Of a stretch of 64,000 nucleotides of DNA, positions 1 to 8,713 are shown one piece after another (positions within the stretch are counted from its first letter, which is position 1; every line of letters begins with the position of its first letter). The stretch covers positions 124,001 to 188,000 of the forward strand of contig JACRPA010000006.1 in NCBI GenBank assembly GCA_016214145.1, read 5' to 3'. Under the pieces are notes generated by a model that worked only from the letters and a program-made list of their open reading frames with translations, was not told where the DNA came from and ran no database searches. The translations under genes and the position numbers were made by a program. Origin of the DNA: Rhodocyclales bacterium (lineage in GTDB: Bacteria > Pseudomonadota > Gammaproteobacteria > Burkholderiales > Rhodocyclaceae).

Positions 1-158
1 TTCCTCCCGTCACATTATGACGCAGCAGGCCATGGTTTTATTCCACGGTTGCGGGCCTCGGGAATAAACCGGACCCGGCCGCCGTCTTACTCATTGCCGC
101 CGCCAGATGCCATGACCAAGAGCCGGCGCCCACTTACGCCCACCAGAGAGGAGGCACC

Positions 159-584
159 ATGATTCGCAGAACCTTCATCCATTTCCTTGCCGCCTGTGCG
201 GTTTTTGCCCTGGGCGCGGCCCCGGCCTTGGCGCAGAAAGCCAAACAGGGCGTCGTCATCCAGGTCAGCGACGGCGATCCAAAGAGCTGGAACCAGGCGC
301 TGAATGTCATCAAGAACGTCCAGACGGAATACGGCAAGGACAATGTGGCCATCGAGCTCGTCGTGTTCGGCTACGGATCGGGGATGCTCAAGTTCGACTC
401 GCCGCTCGCCAACCGCATCGACGACACCCTGGCCGGCGGCGCGCAGGTGCTCATGTGCGAGAACACGATGAAGGGTCAGAAGCTCACCAATGCCGACATG
501 CATCCGAAGATCGGCTACGTCAAGGCCGGCGTCATCGAGATCATCGAAAAGAGCAGACAGGGCTGGACCGTGGTGCGGCCGTAA
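159..584 (+). CDS. Exported DsrE/DsrF-like protein
   Basis: The 141-residue product starts with a clear Sec signal peptide (basic MIRR, hydrophobic stretch, APALAQ cleavage region), so the mature protein of about 115 residues should be periplasmic. The mature part (VVIQVSDGDPKSWNQAL, then VAIELVVFGYG) has the strand-helix pattern of the DsrE/DsrF small sulfur-relay fold, and a single Cys occurs in VLMCENTMKG. The start is supported by AGAGAGGAGG at 145-154. The next gene encodes a second DsrE-like protein 31 nt downstream, so the two are probably co-transcribed. The substrate is unknown; a role in periplasmic sulfur or redox chemistry is inference from the family. The 158 bases upstream hold no gene. 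Confidence 0.75.
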   Translation: MIRRTFIHFLAACAVFALGAAPALAQKAKQGVVIQVSDGDPKSWNQALNVIKNVQTEYGKDNVAIELVVFGYGSGMLKFDSPLANRIDDTLAGGAQVLMCENTMKGQKLTNADMHPKIGYVKAGVIEIIEKSRQGWTVVRP

Positions 585-615
585 TCGACAGGCACCTTGT
601 GTGAAAGGACTCGAA

Positions 616-1077
616 ATGGCGCATTTCAGCGTGGCACAGCGTTCCCTGATGATCGTCCTTGCGATGTTTGCCGCTGCCGCCTGCGCCACCGGCCAGGGAG
701 ACATGGCCGCAAAGGCGAAGGAGCCGAACAAGGTCATCTACCACATCAATGAAGGACTGGAGCAGGCCAGCAACGGCTTGCGCAACATCCGCAACCATCT
801 TGAGGCCGACCCGACCGCCAGGATCGTCGTCGTCACCCACGCCGGTGGCATCAACTTCCTGCTGGAAGGGGCCAAGGACAAGAACGGCAATCCCTACGAT
901 GCGGCGGTAGACGACTTGTCGATGAAGGGCGTCGAATTCCGCGTCTGCAACTTCACGCTGCAGAGCCGCAACATCGACAGGAGCAAGGTGCACTCCGAGG
1001 CGAAGATCGTGCCTTCCGGCGTGGCGGAAGTCGGCCGCCTGCAGTCCAAGGAAGGATTCGCCTATCTCAAGCCCTGA
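616..1077 (+). CDS. DsrE-like lipoprotein
   Basis: A 153-residue product. I chose ATG 616 because it gives a lipoprotein-type signal (hydrophobic stretch ending AAAAC, Cys near residue 19); the same frame is open further upstream but overlaps the previous gene. The mature part (NKVIYHINEG, ARIVVVTHAGGINFLLEGA, GVEFRVCNFTL) has the alternating beta-alpha pattern of DsrE-fold proteins with a conserved-looking Cys late in the domain. It lies 31 nt after another exported DsrE-like gene, so a pair of envelope sulfur-relay-like proteins is likely. No specific function can be assigned. Confidence 0.65.
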   Translation: MAHFSVAQRSLMIVLAMFAAAACATGQGDMAAKAKEPNKVIYHINEGLEQASNGLRNIRNHLEADPTARIVVVTHAGGINFLLEGAKDKNGNPYDAAVDDLSMKGVEFRVCNFTLQSRNIDRSKVHSEAKIVPSGVAEVGRLQSKEGFAYLKP

Positions 1078-1190
1078 GGCGGATTGAGGGCGGCCGGGAC
1101 GATCCCGCCGTCAGCATGGTCATCGCAGCCACACCGACGGCGATTGCGCGACAATACGGACGTTGCACAATCGCCGAATGGAGAACATGA

Positions 1191-1964
1191 ATGAAGTGGC
1201 TGCGTTTCGCGCATGAAGGCAAGACTGGTTTTGGCGTTCTTGACGGTGACACGGTGGTTGTCCACGACGGGGACATGTTCGGTTCAGCCACGCCAACCGG
1301 CGAGCGCATCGCGGACACGGCCATCCAATGGCTGACGCCGTGCGTGCCGGGCAAGATGATCGGCCTGTGGAACAACTTTCGCGCCGCCGCGGAGAAGAAC
1401 GGCTGGGCGATTCCTTCCGAGCCGCTGTACTTCCTCAAGGCCGCCAGTTCCTTCTGCGCTCACCACCAGCCGATCCTCGCCCCGCAATCCTGCGATGGAC
1501 GGGTCATCTACGAGGGCGAACTGGCCATCGTCATCGGCCGGACGGCCAGCCGCATCACCGAAGCGGAGGCGCCTGCCCACATCTTCGGCTACACCTGCGC
1601 CAACGATGTCACTGCCATGGAGCTGATTCAGCGCGACCCGGGCTTTCCGCAGTGGGCGCGCGCCAAGAGCTTCGATACATTCGGGGTGTTCGGGCCGGTG
1701 ATTGAAACCGGCTTCGATCCGGGGCAGGGCGAAGTCGTCGTGCTGCTGAACGGCCGCGAGCGCCAGCGCTATCCGCTGGCCGACATGATCTTCCCGCCCG
1801 CCCGGCTGGTGTCGCTGATTTCGCAGGACATGACGCTCCATCCCGGCGACGTGATCCTGTGCGGGACCTCGCTCGGCGTGCTGCCGATGAAGCCGGGCAC
1901 CGCCGTGGAAGTCGTCATCGAAGGCATCGGCAAATTGTCGAACGAGTACCGCGCCACGGTGTAG
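1191..1964 (+). CDS. Fumarylacetoacetate hydrolase (FAH) family protein
   Basis: A 257-residue cytoplasmic protein with the FAH/HpcE fold. The metal-binding acidic residues are visible as YEGELAIVIG (two Glu, about residues 106-108) and CANDVTAMEL (Asp near 137), followed by family signatures RAKSFDTFG and GDVILCGTSLG. Family members hydrolyse or decarboxylate fumarylpyruvate, 2-oxo acids or oxaloacetate-type compounds, or hydrolyse acylpyruvates; the exact substrate cannot be read from sequence. Length is typical for single-domain FAHD1/HpcE-type enzymes. It is convergent with the panE-like gene. The 113 bases before it show no other gene. Confidence 0.85.
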   Translation: MKWLRFAHEGKTGFGVLDGDTVVVHDGDMFGSATPTGERIADTAIQWLTPCVPGKMIGLWNNFRAAAEKNGWAIPSEPLYFLKAASSFCAHHQPILAPQSCDGRVIYEGELAIVIGRTASRITEAEAPAHIFGYTCANDVTAMELIQRDPGFPQWARAKSFDTFGVFGPVIETGFDPGQGEVVVLLNGRERQRYPLADMIFPPARLVSLISQDMTLHPGDVILCGTSLGVLPMKPGTAVEVVIEGIGKLSNEYRATV

Positions 1965-1979
1965 GCGGCGCGCGTCTTT

Positions 1980-2990
1980 TCAGCCGCGCGGGCTTGGCGC
2001 GAGCCTGCCGTTCCCGTCCTTGAGGGTTTTCGCCAGCAGCGAGGTGCAGGCGTAGATGGCGTCGATATGCGGGGTCGGCGTTCCGGTGATGCGGCCCAGC
2101 TCCACCACCGCGCCGACCAGGGCGTCGAGTTCGAGCGCACGGCCCTGCTCGACATCCTGCAGCATGGAGGTCTTGTGCCTGCCGACGGCTTCGGCGCCGG
2201 CGATGCGCTTTTCCAGCGAGACCTTGAATTCGACGCCGAGTTTTTCGCCGATGGCCTGAGCCTCGCGCATCATGCTGGCGACCAGTTCCCGGGTGGCCGG
2301 GAACTGGCAGATGTCGGCCAGCGTCGCGTGCGTCAGCGCGCTGATCGGATTGAACGAGAGGTTGCCCCACAGCTTCAGCCAGATCTCCGAGCGGATATCC
2401 TTCGATACCGGGGACTTGAAGCCGGCATGGATCATCGCCTGCGACAGCGCCTCGATGCGCGGGCTCTTCGAGCCGTCCAGCTCGCCCAGGGAAAAGCGAT
2501 TGCCCTCGATCACCCTGACCACGCCCGGCGCGGCCAGTTCGGAGGCCGGATAGACCACGCTGCCGATGACGCGGCCGACCTCGATCGTCGCCGCAATCGC
2601 ACCGTCCGGATCCACGCTGGCCACCGCGCGCCCGTCGAACGGCCCGCCGAGCTTGTGGAAGTACCACCAGGGAATGCCGTTCTGCATGGTGACGACCATC
2701 GTTTCCGGTCCGAACAGGGCGCGCAGGTTCGGCAGCACGTCCTTCACCTGATGCGCCTTGAGGGTCAGCAGCACGGCGTCCTGCGGGCCGGCCTCGGCCA
2801 TCTTCTGCACCGCGCGAATGTCGGCGGCGACCTGCTCCGTGCCGTCCTCCAGGATGAGCCTGATGCCGTTTGCCTGCAGCGCCGCGAGATTGGCGCCGCG
2901 GGCGATGAACGTCACCTCCTCGCCGGCCAGCGCCAGCTTCGCACCGAGATAGCCGCCGATCGCGCCGGCGCCGACCACTGCAATTTTCAC
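1980..2990 (-). CDS. 2-dehydropantoate 2-reductase family protein
   Basis: A 336-residue ketopantoate reductase (PanE/ApbA) family enzyme. The N-terminus MKIAVVGAGAIGGYLG is a Rossmann NADP-binding motif, LLTLKAHQ and TMVVTMQNGIPWW follow as in PanE, and the C-terminal helical domain contains the K-x-S-M-x-x-D-type motif as HKTSMLQDVEQG. PanE makes pantoate for coenzyme A, but many paralogues reduce other 2-oxo acids. Its position 16 nt after tctA, in a carboxylate-uptake operon, suggests such a catabolic paralogue. It is the last gene of the minus-strand cluster. Confidence 0.8.
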   Translation of the reverse strand: MKIAVVGAGAIGGYLGAKLALAGEEVTFIARGANLAALQANGIRLILEDGTEQVAADIRAVQKMAEAGPQDAVLLTLKAHQVKDVLPNLRALFGPETMVVTMQNGIPWWYFHKLGGPFDGRAVASVDPDGAIAATIEVGRVIGSVVYPASELAAPGVVRVIEGNRFSLGELDGSKSPRIEALSQAMIHAGFKSPVSKDIRSEIWLKLWGNLSFNPISALTHATLADICQFPATRELVASMMREAQAIGEKLGVEFKVSLEKRIAGAEAVGRHKTSMLQDVEQGRALELDALVGAVVELGRITGTPTPHIDAIYACTSLLAKTLKDGNGRLAPSPRG

Positions 2991-3006
2991 CGCAAGTCCC
3001 CTTGTG

Positions 3007-4515
3007 TCAGGCGCCTCGCGCTTCGCGCGCGCGCAGGAAATTCTTGAACGCCCCCCAGCCCGGCAGAACCAGAAGGAACAGGGCCAGCACCATCAGGCTG
3101 CCGACCAGCCAGTTGGAGAAGAAGATCGACAGGCCGCCCTGCGACAGCAGCATGGACTGGCGGAAGCTGGATTCGGCCATGTCGCCCAGCACCAGCGCCA
3201 GCACCAGCGGCGCCAGCGGATAGCGGAGTTTCTTGAAGAGATAGCCCAGCACGCCGAACACCAGCATCATGATGACGTCGAAGATCGAGTTATGCACCGT
3301 GTAGGCGCCGATGGCGCAGATGACGACGATCACCGGGGCGATGATGGAGAACGGAATGCGCAGGATCGCCGCCCAGAATGGCACGGTGGTCAGCACGACG
3401 ATCAGCCCGACCAGGTTGCCGAGATACATGCTGGCGATCAGGCCCCAGACGAAATCCTTCTGCTCGACGAACAGCAGCGGCCCGGGCTGCAGGCCCCAGA
3501 TCAGCAGGCCGCCGAGCAGCACCGCCGCCGTCGGCGAGCCCGGGATGCCCAGCGTCAGCATCGGCAGCAGGGCGCTGGTGCCGGCGGCGTGGGCGGCGGT
3601 TTCCGGCGCCACCACGCCTTCGATGTTGCCCTTGCCGAATGCGTCCTTGTCCCTGGCGCCGCGCCGCGCCATGCCGTAGCTCATGAACGAGGCCGGCGTC
3701 GCGCCGCCCGGCGTGATGCCCATCCAGCAGCCGATCAGCACGCTGCGCAGGAAGGTGCGCTTGTACCTGAACAGCTCCTTCCAGGTGTGCCACACCACGC
3801 GCGGATTGATCTTCGCCGACTTGCCCTTGAAGGACAGACCCTCTTCCATGGTCAGCAGGATCTCGCCGATGCCGAACAGGCCGATCACCGCGATGAGGAA
3901 ATCGAAGCCCTTGAGCAGCTGCGGAAAGCCGTAGGTCATGCGCAACTGGCCGGTCACGCTGTCCATGCCGACGGCGGCGAGCGCGAAGCCGAGCATCATC
4001 GCCGCCAGGGTCTTAATCGGCGGATCCTTGCTCATGCCGACGAAGCTGCAGAAGGTCAGCATCTGCACGGCGAAGAACTCGGGCGGGCCGAACTGCAGCG
4101 CGAATCTGGCCAGCAGGGGCGCGAGGAAGGTGATGGCGATGACCGCGAACAGCGCGCCGACGAAGGAGGAAGTGAAGGCCGCGGTCAGCGCCTCGCCGGC
4201 ACGCCCCTGCTGCGCCATCGGGTAGCCGTCGAAGGTGGTGGCCACCGACCAAGGCTCGCCCGGAATGTTGAACAGGATCGAGGTGATCGCCCCGCCGAAC
4301 AGCGCCCCCCAGTAGATGCAGGAGAGCATGATGATGGCGGAGGTCGGGTTCATCGAGAAGGTCAGCGGCAGCAGGATCGCCACGCCGTTGGCGCCCCCCA
4401 GCCCCGGCAGCACGCCGATCAGCACGCCCAGCAGCAGGCCCACCAGCATGAAGCCGAGGTTGCCCCACGTCAGGGCGACGCTGAACCCGTGCATCAGATT
4501 CGAAAACTCTTCCAT
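3007..4515 (-). CDS. tctA: TctA-type large permease of a tripartite tricarboxylate transporter
   Basis: A 502-residue polytopic membrane protein of the TctA family: about 12 hydrophobic segments with the glycine-rich LPGLGGANGVAILLPLTF and repeated ITPGGATPAS / LGIPGSPTAAVLLGGL blocks typical of the family. I chose ATG 4515, preceded by GGGAGAG; the overlapping ATG at 4519 is out of frame, and longer versions run into tctB. With TctB and the TctC binding protein it forms a secondary, binding-protein-dependent carboxylate transporter. Gene order tctC-tctB-tctA downstream of an acyl-CoA ligase supports one operon. Confidence 0.93.
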   Translation of the reverse strand: MEEFSNLMHGFSVALTWGNLGFMLVGLLLGVLIGVLPGLGGANGVAILLPLTFSMNPTSAIIMLSCIYWGALFGGAITSILFNIPGEPWSVATTFDGYPMAQQGRAGEALTAAFTSSFVGALFAVIAITFLAPLLARFALQFGPPEFFAVQMLTFCSFVGMSKDPPIKTLAAMMLGFALAAVGMDSVTGQLRMTYGFPQLLKGFDFLIAVIGLFGIGEILLTMEEGLSFKGKSAKINPRVVWHTWKELFRYKRTFLRSVLIGCWMGITPGGATPASFMSYGMARRGARDKDAFGKGNIEGVVAPETAAHAAGTSALLPMLTLGIPGSPTAAVLLGGLLIWGLQPGPLLFVEQKDFVWGLIASMYLGNLVGLIVVLTTVPFWAAILRIPFSIIAPVIVVICAIGAYTVHNSIFDVIMMLVFGVLGYLFKKLRYPLAPLVLALVLGDMAESSFRQSMLLSQGGLSIFFSNWLVGSLMVLALFLLVLPGWGAFKNFLRAREARGA

Positions 4516-4558
4516 CCATTCTCTCCCGGGCGGACGTGCCGTTGTGGACGGAGGGGCG

Positions 4559-5065
4559 TCAGAAGCCGAGCCAGGCTTCGATCGGGCCCTTGGCCAGCGG
4601 CACCAGGAACCAGCGTTCGAAGAGCAGGAAGGCCGTGACCGGCACGCCGGCGGAGATCGCCAGTGTCGCGAGCCAGCCGAAACTGCCATGTCGACGCATG
4701 AAATAGGCCAGCAGCAGCGCCGAGGGAAGGTAAAGGCCGAGGAAGGCGACCGCGACGACGAATATCGTCATCGGCACCAGCATCGACACCACGTCGCGCA
4801 ATTCAGGCCAGGTGGCGAAGAGCACAACATCCTTTTTCCAGTGCCGTGCCGCCTGGAAGAGATTCCAGGCGGAGGCGAGCACGAGGACCAGGCCGATGTA
4901 AAAAGGAAAATAGCCGGCGAGCGGACCATCGTCGGCCCAGCCGATGCCGACGCGCAGGCTGTCCGTGATCACGACGATGCCGCCGGCCATCAGCAACAGG
5001 GCCACCCCTGCTTCCGGCCAGCGCCGGGCGAGGCCCGTGCGGGCCGCTTCGTTTTCCTGTTCCAT
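4559..5065 (-). CDS. tctB: TctB-type small permease of a tripartite tricarboxylate transporter
   Basis: A 168-residue protein with four hydrophobic segments (near residues 17-35, 57-75, 95-120, 130-150), the usual TctB topology. The frame is open to 5092, but the start at 5065 fits because the upstream tctC gene stops at 5070. It is expected to act with the adjacent TctA permease and the TctC binding protein. TctB sequences diverge strongly, so the assignment rests on length, topology and position. Confidence 0.85.
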   Translation of the reverse strand: MEQENEAARTGLARRWPEAGVALLLMAGGIVVITDSLRVGIGWADDGPLAGYFPFYIGLVLVLASAWNLFQAARHWKKDVVLFATWPELRDVVSMLVPMTIFVVAVAFLGLYLPSALLLAYFMRRHGSFGWLATLAISAGVPVTAFLLFERWFLVPLAKGPIEAWLGF

Positions 5066-5069
5066 TGCC

Positions 5070-6080
5070 CTACTTCGCGAGGAAACCGGCATCCTTCATC
5101 AGGCCGACATGCAGCGCCTCGTTTTTGGCGACCCAGTCAGCATATTCCTTGCCGGACATGAAGGTTTGCTTGAAGGCGCCCTTTTCCATGAACTCCTTCC
5201 ACTCGGGCAGTTCGCGCACCTTCCTGAACAGCCCGACGTAGAAGTCGACCTGCTCCTGGCTGACGCCGGACGGCATGAAGATGCCGCGCAGCATGAGGTA
5301 GTCCACGTTCACGCCGGCCGACTTGCAGGTGGGAATGTCGTTCCATGACATGTCGCCGGTCACCTTGGCCTTGTAAGGCATCCGCTCGGCGTCCATCACG
5401 CACAGCGGGCGCAGCTTGCCGGCGCGCCAGTGCGCCTCGGCCTCGATCGGGTTGTTCACCGTGGAAGTGACATGCTTGCCGACCAGTTGCACGGCGACGT
5501 CGCCGCCGCCCTTGTAGGGTATGTAGGTGATCTTCTTGCCGGCGGTCTTCTCCAGCATCACCGTGATGATGTGGTCCTCCTGCTTCGATCCGGTGCCGCC
5601 CATCTTGAAGGCATTGGGCGCGCCGGCCTTGACGGCGTCGAGATAGTCCTTGGCCGTCTTGTAGGGCGACTCGGCGTTGACCCACAGCACGAACTCGTCG
5701 AGCGCCAGCATGCTGACGGGGGTCAGGTCGCGCCAGTTGAAGGGCACCGCGGTGGCGAGCGGCGTCGTGAACAGGTTGGAAAGCGTGATGATGATCTTGT
5801 GCGGATCGCCCTTGGCGCCCTTGATCTCGAGGAAGCCCTCGGCGCCGGCGCCGCCCGACTTATTGACCACCACCATCGACTGGCTCATCAGCTTGTGCTT
5901 GGCGATCACGCCTTGCAGGAAGCGCGCCATCTGGTCGGCCCCGCCGCCGGTGCCGGCCGGCACGACGAATTCGACGGGTTTGCCGGGTTCCCAGGCAGCG
6001 GCCGGCGCAGCGGAGAATGCGGCCAGGGCGAAACCCAGTGCCGCGAACAGCCGGCCGGATGCAGCGATCTTGTCGTTCAT
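5070..6080 (-). CDS. tctC: TctC/Bug family solute-binding protein
   Basis: A 336-residue periplasmic binding protein. It has a signal peptide ending near APAAA, followed by WEPGKPVEFVVPAGTGGGAD, which is the typical opening of Bug/TctC receptors (PxxPGGGxD-like loop), and later the KMGGTGSKQEDHI ligand-loop region. Bug proteins bind carboxylates such as citrate, glutamate, aromatic acids or short dicarboxylates; the ligand is not predictable. The gene lies 76 nt downstream of an acyl-CoA ligase and 4 nt before tctB, so the transported acid is probably activated by that ligase. Confidence 0.92.
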   Translation of the reverse strand: MNDKIAASGRLFAALGFALAAFSAAPAAAWEPGKPVEFVVPAGTGGGADQMARFLQGVIAKHKLMSQSMVVVNKSGGAGAEGFLEIKGAKGDPHKIIITLSNLFTTPLATAVPFNWRDLTPVSMLALDEFVLWVNAESPYKTAKDYLDAVKAGAPNAFKMGGTGSKQEDHIITVMLEKTAGKKITYIPYKGGGDVAVQLVGKHVTSTVNNPIEAEAHWRAGKLRPLCVMDAERMPYKAKVTGDMSWNDIPTCKSAGVNVDYLMLRGIFMPSGVSQEQVDFYVGLFRKVRELPEWKEFMEKGAFKQTFMSGKEYADWVAKNEALHVGLMKDAGFLAK

Positions 6081-6156
6081 TGTCGTCTCCCCCTTCAGAA
6101 AGAATCAAACCATCGGCATGGGCCGTTACGCCCATGCCAGCGCACTTCACTGCTCG

Positions 6157-7686
6157 TCAGGCCAGTCCGAGTTTCTGCGCCAGCCCGATGCGCTGCAGCT
6201 TGCCGGTGGCCCCCTTGGGAATCTCGGGCAGGATGAGGATCTTCTTCGGCACCTTGAAGTCGGCGACGCGAGTGCCGACGAATTGCTGCAATTCCTTTTC
6301 CGACGCCGCCGCCCCCTCCTTCAGCACCACGGCGGCGGCCACTTCCTCGCCGAGCTTGGCATGCGGCATGGCGAAGCAGACCACCTGGGCCACGGCGGGA
6401 TGGTCCATGATGATTTCATCGACTTCGCGCGGCGAAATTTTCTCGCCGCCGCGATTGATGATTTCCTTGAGACGGCCGGTGAGCGAAACGTAGCCATCGG
6501 CATCCTTGACGCCCTGGTCGCCGGTGCGGAACCAGCCGTGGGTGAACGCCTCGCCATTCGCCTTCGGGTTGTTCTCATAGCCGAGGGTGACGTTCGGGCC
6601 GCGGATGACGATCTCGCCGACGGCGCCGGGGGACAGCAAGTTGCCGGCCTCGTCCATGATTTCGACATCCGGCCCGGCCGCCAGGCCGACCGAGCCGGGC
6701 TTGCGGTTCTTCGGCGGCAGGGGATTGCTGGCCATCTGGTGGGCCGCCTCCGTCATGCCGTAGGCTTCGATGAGCGGCGCGTTGAAGATCTCCTCCAGTT
6801 CGAGTATGACCTGGGGCGGCATCGAGGACGAAGAGGAGCGCAGGAAGCGCAGCGGATTGCGGGCGATGATTTCCTTGTTGCGCGCGGCGCGCGACACGAT
6901 GGTCTGGTGCATGGTCGGCACGGCCGTGTACCAGGTGGGATGGCATTCGTCCATCCAGGCGAAGAACTTCAGGGCATCGAAGCCCGGCGAGCAGAACACC
7001 TGCGAGCCGGCCGAGAGCGGCGCGAGTATGCCGGCGATCAGGCCATGGATGTGGAACAGCGGCATGATGTTCAGGCCGCGATCGGCGGGCGTGAAGGCCA
7101 GGGTGCGGCGGATATGCTGGGCCGAGGCGCAGACGTTGCGCTGGGAGAGCGGCACGATCTTCGGCCGCGACGTGGTGCCGGAAGTGTGCAGCACCAGCGC
7201 CACGTCGTCCGGTTGGGCTGCGCCGGGATTGGCCGGCGCAATTGCCGCACCGGCTTCGCGCGCCTCCAGCTTGAAATCGCCTGCCGGCCCCTTGGCGTCG
7301 GCAACCAGATCGACCAGGCGCACCCCGAGCTTTTGCGCCACCGCCACCGCCGGCGACGGGGAGCCGCGCTCGACGATGAGGATCTTCGCATCCAAGTCGT
7401 TCAGGTAGAACTCGAACTCGTCGGCGCGGTAGGCGGGATTGAGCGGCGCCGAAGTGGTGCCGGAGGCCACGGCAATGAAGCAGGTGGCCATTTCGGGGCC
7501 GTTGGGCAGCACGATGGCGACGCGGTCGTTGCGGCCGACGCCCAGTCCGTTCAAGGTCTTGACGGTCTTGCCGACCAGCGCGCGCAATCCGCCATAGGTC
7601 AGCGCAGGGCGGCCCGGCGCGCCGATGGCCGACGCGCCATCCGCGCAGGAAGAGAACAGGTCGATGAGGGTTGCTGCGTCGGACAT
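6157..7686 (-). CDS. AMP-dependent acyl-CoA synthetase (oxalate/small-acid CoA ligase-like)
   Basis: A 509-residue ANL-superfamily ligase. The AMP/ATP P-loop is seen as LHTSGTTSRPKIVPL (about residues 160-175), the A5 motif as EAYGMTEAAHQM, the A7/A8 region as GWFRTGDQG and GRLKEIINRGGEKISP, and the catalytic lysine motif as PKGATGKLQR near the C-terminus. Length and sequence style resemble oxalate/malonate-type CoA ligases, but the substrate is inference. It is the first gene of an apparent operon with tctCBA and a PanE-like gene, so it probably activates the imported carboxylate. CAAGGAG sits upstream of ATG 7686. Confidence 0.88.
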   Translation of the reverse strand: MSDAATLIDLFSSCADGASAIGAPGRPALTYGGLRALVGKTVKTLNGLGVGRNDRVAIVLPNGPEMATCFIAVASGTTSAPLNPAYRADEFEFYLNDLDAKILIVERGSPSPAVAVAQKLGVRLVDLVADAKGPAGDFKLEAREAGAAIAPANPGAAQPDDVALVLHTSGTTSRPKIVPLSQRNVCASAQHIRRTLAFTPADRGLNIMPLFHIHGLIAGILAPLSAGSQVFCSPGFDALKFFAWMDECHPTWYTAVPTMHQTIVSRAARNKEIIARNPLRFLRSSSSSMPPQVILELEEIFNAPLIEAYGMTEAAHQMASNPLPPKNRKPGSVGLAAGPDVEIMDEAGNLLSPGAVGEIVIRGPNVTLGYENNPKANGEAFTHGWFRTGDQGVKDADGYVSLTGRLKEIINRGGEKISPREVDEIIMDHPAVAQVVCFAMPHAKLGEEVAAAVVLKEGAAASEKELQQFVGTRVADFKVPKKILILPEIPKGATGKLQRIGLAQKLGLA

Positions 7687-7906
7687 GAAAACTCCTTGCT
7701 GGTCGTTTCTTCACAGGCAGGCTGCCCGGCCGCGCATTCAAGCGGCAAAGCCTAAAATAATCCAAATTGCTAATATTCGAAGAAAAGCATTCTAACCTTT
7801 AAAAACCGGGGGGAAACACCCCATTGGAATTCCCGCCTGCCAGGGCGTGTTCACAATTGTTTTGTCGGTGCGAACGGGCCTTTCCAGGCGCAGGGCAGGT
7901 TCCGCT
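7687..7906. promoter_or_regulatory. AT-rich intergenic region upstream of the ligase-tct operon
   Basis: This gap between the minus-strand ligase start and the TauE stop holds no convincing gene. Positions about 7752-7806 are strikingly AT-rich compared with their surroundings, as expected for the promoter of the minus-strand ligase/tctCBA/panE cluster. I could not define -35 and -10 boxes with confidence. A short G-run/C-run pair near 7808-7824 could form a weak hairpin. Confidence 0.4.
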
Positions 7907-8713
7907 TCAGCCGCTCAGGCCAAGCAGCATTTTGGTGGCAAGCAGCGCCAGAAACCCGCCGAATGCGCGCTTCAGGCCCTTGACGGGCAGCCGGTGCGCC
8001 GTCCGGGCCCCGAGCGGGGCCACGAGCATGGAGAGGACCACCACCCCGATCATTCCCGGCAGATAGACGTAGCCAATGGCGTGGTCCGGCAGATGGGCGC
8101 TGTTCCAGCCGGCGACGACATAGCCGATGGTGCCCGCCACGGCGATGGGAAAACCGAGCGCCGCCGAAGTCCCCACCGCCTGGTGGATGGCCACGTTGCA
8201 GAAGATCATGAACGGGATGGTCATGAAACCGCCGCCGGCGGAAACGATGCTTGAAAGGACGCCGATCACCCCGCCGACCGCGAGCATTCCGGCCGAGCCC
8301 GGCATCTGCCGGTGCGGTTTGGGCTTGATGTCCAGCATCATTTGCGCCGAGGCGTAATACACGATGCAGACGAAGGCGATCGCCAGAGGCCTTGTCGGAA
8401 TGAGGCTTGCCAATGAGGTTCCGGCCAATGTGCCGAGGATCAGTCCCGGCGCCAGGCCGCGCACGATTTCCCAGCGCACGGCGCCATGGCCATGGTGGGC
8501 GCGCATCGACGAAATCGAGGTGAGCACGATGGTCGCCATCGAGGTGCCGAGCGCCAGATGCATGAGGTGTTCTTCCGGAAAACCCTGAGCCGTGAAAATC
8601 ATCAGCAGGATCGGCACCAGCGTCAGCCCGCCGCCGACGCCGAAGAGGCCGGCGATGAAGCCGGCGAAGGCGCCGAGCAGGGGGTAGGTCAGCCACCAGG
8701 GATCGAAGCTCAC
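7907..8713 (-). CDS. TauE/SafE family sulfite/anion exporter
   Basis: A 268-residue membrane protein with about eight hydrophobic segments and the two TauE/SafE repeats: GLFGVGGGLTLVPILL near the N-terminus and IVSAGGGFMTIPFMIF in the second half. I chose GTG 8713 because it overlaps the stop of the EVE gene (GTGA), a common sign of translational coupling; the frame stays open further upstream inside the EVE gene. Family members export sulfite, sulfoacetate or other small anions. No substrate can be named here. Confidence 0.85.
   Translation of the reverse strand: MSFDPWWLTYPLLGAFAGFIAGLFGVGGGLTLVPILLMIFTAQGFPEEHLMHLALGTSMATIVLTSISSMRAHHGHGAVRWEIVRGLAPGLILGTLAGTSLASLIPTRPLAIAFVCIVYYASAQMMLDIKPKPHRQMPGSAGMLAVGGVIGVLSSIVSAGGGFMTIPFMIFCNVAIHQAVGTSAALGFPIAVAGTIGYVVAGWNSAHLPDHAIGYVYLPGMIGVVVLSMLVAPLGARTAHRLPVKGLKRAFGGFLALLATKMLLGLSG

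Noticed and set aside
3004-7755. Long plus-strand frames (544 and 692 residues) over tctA and the acyl-CoA ligase
   Set aside because: Antisense shadows with His/Gln/Arg-rich low-complexity translations; the minus-strand genes are unambiguous.
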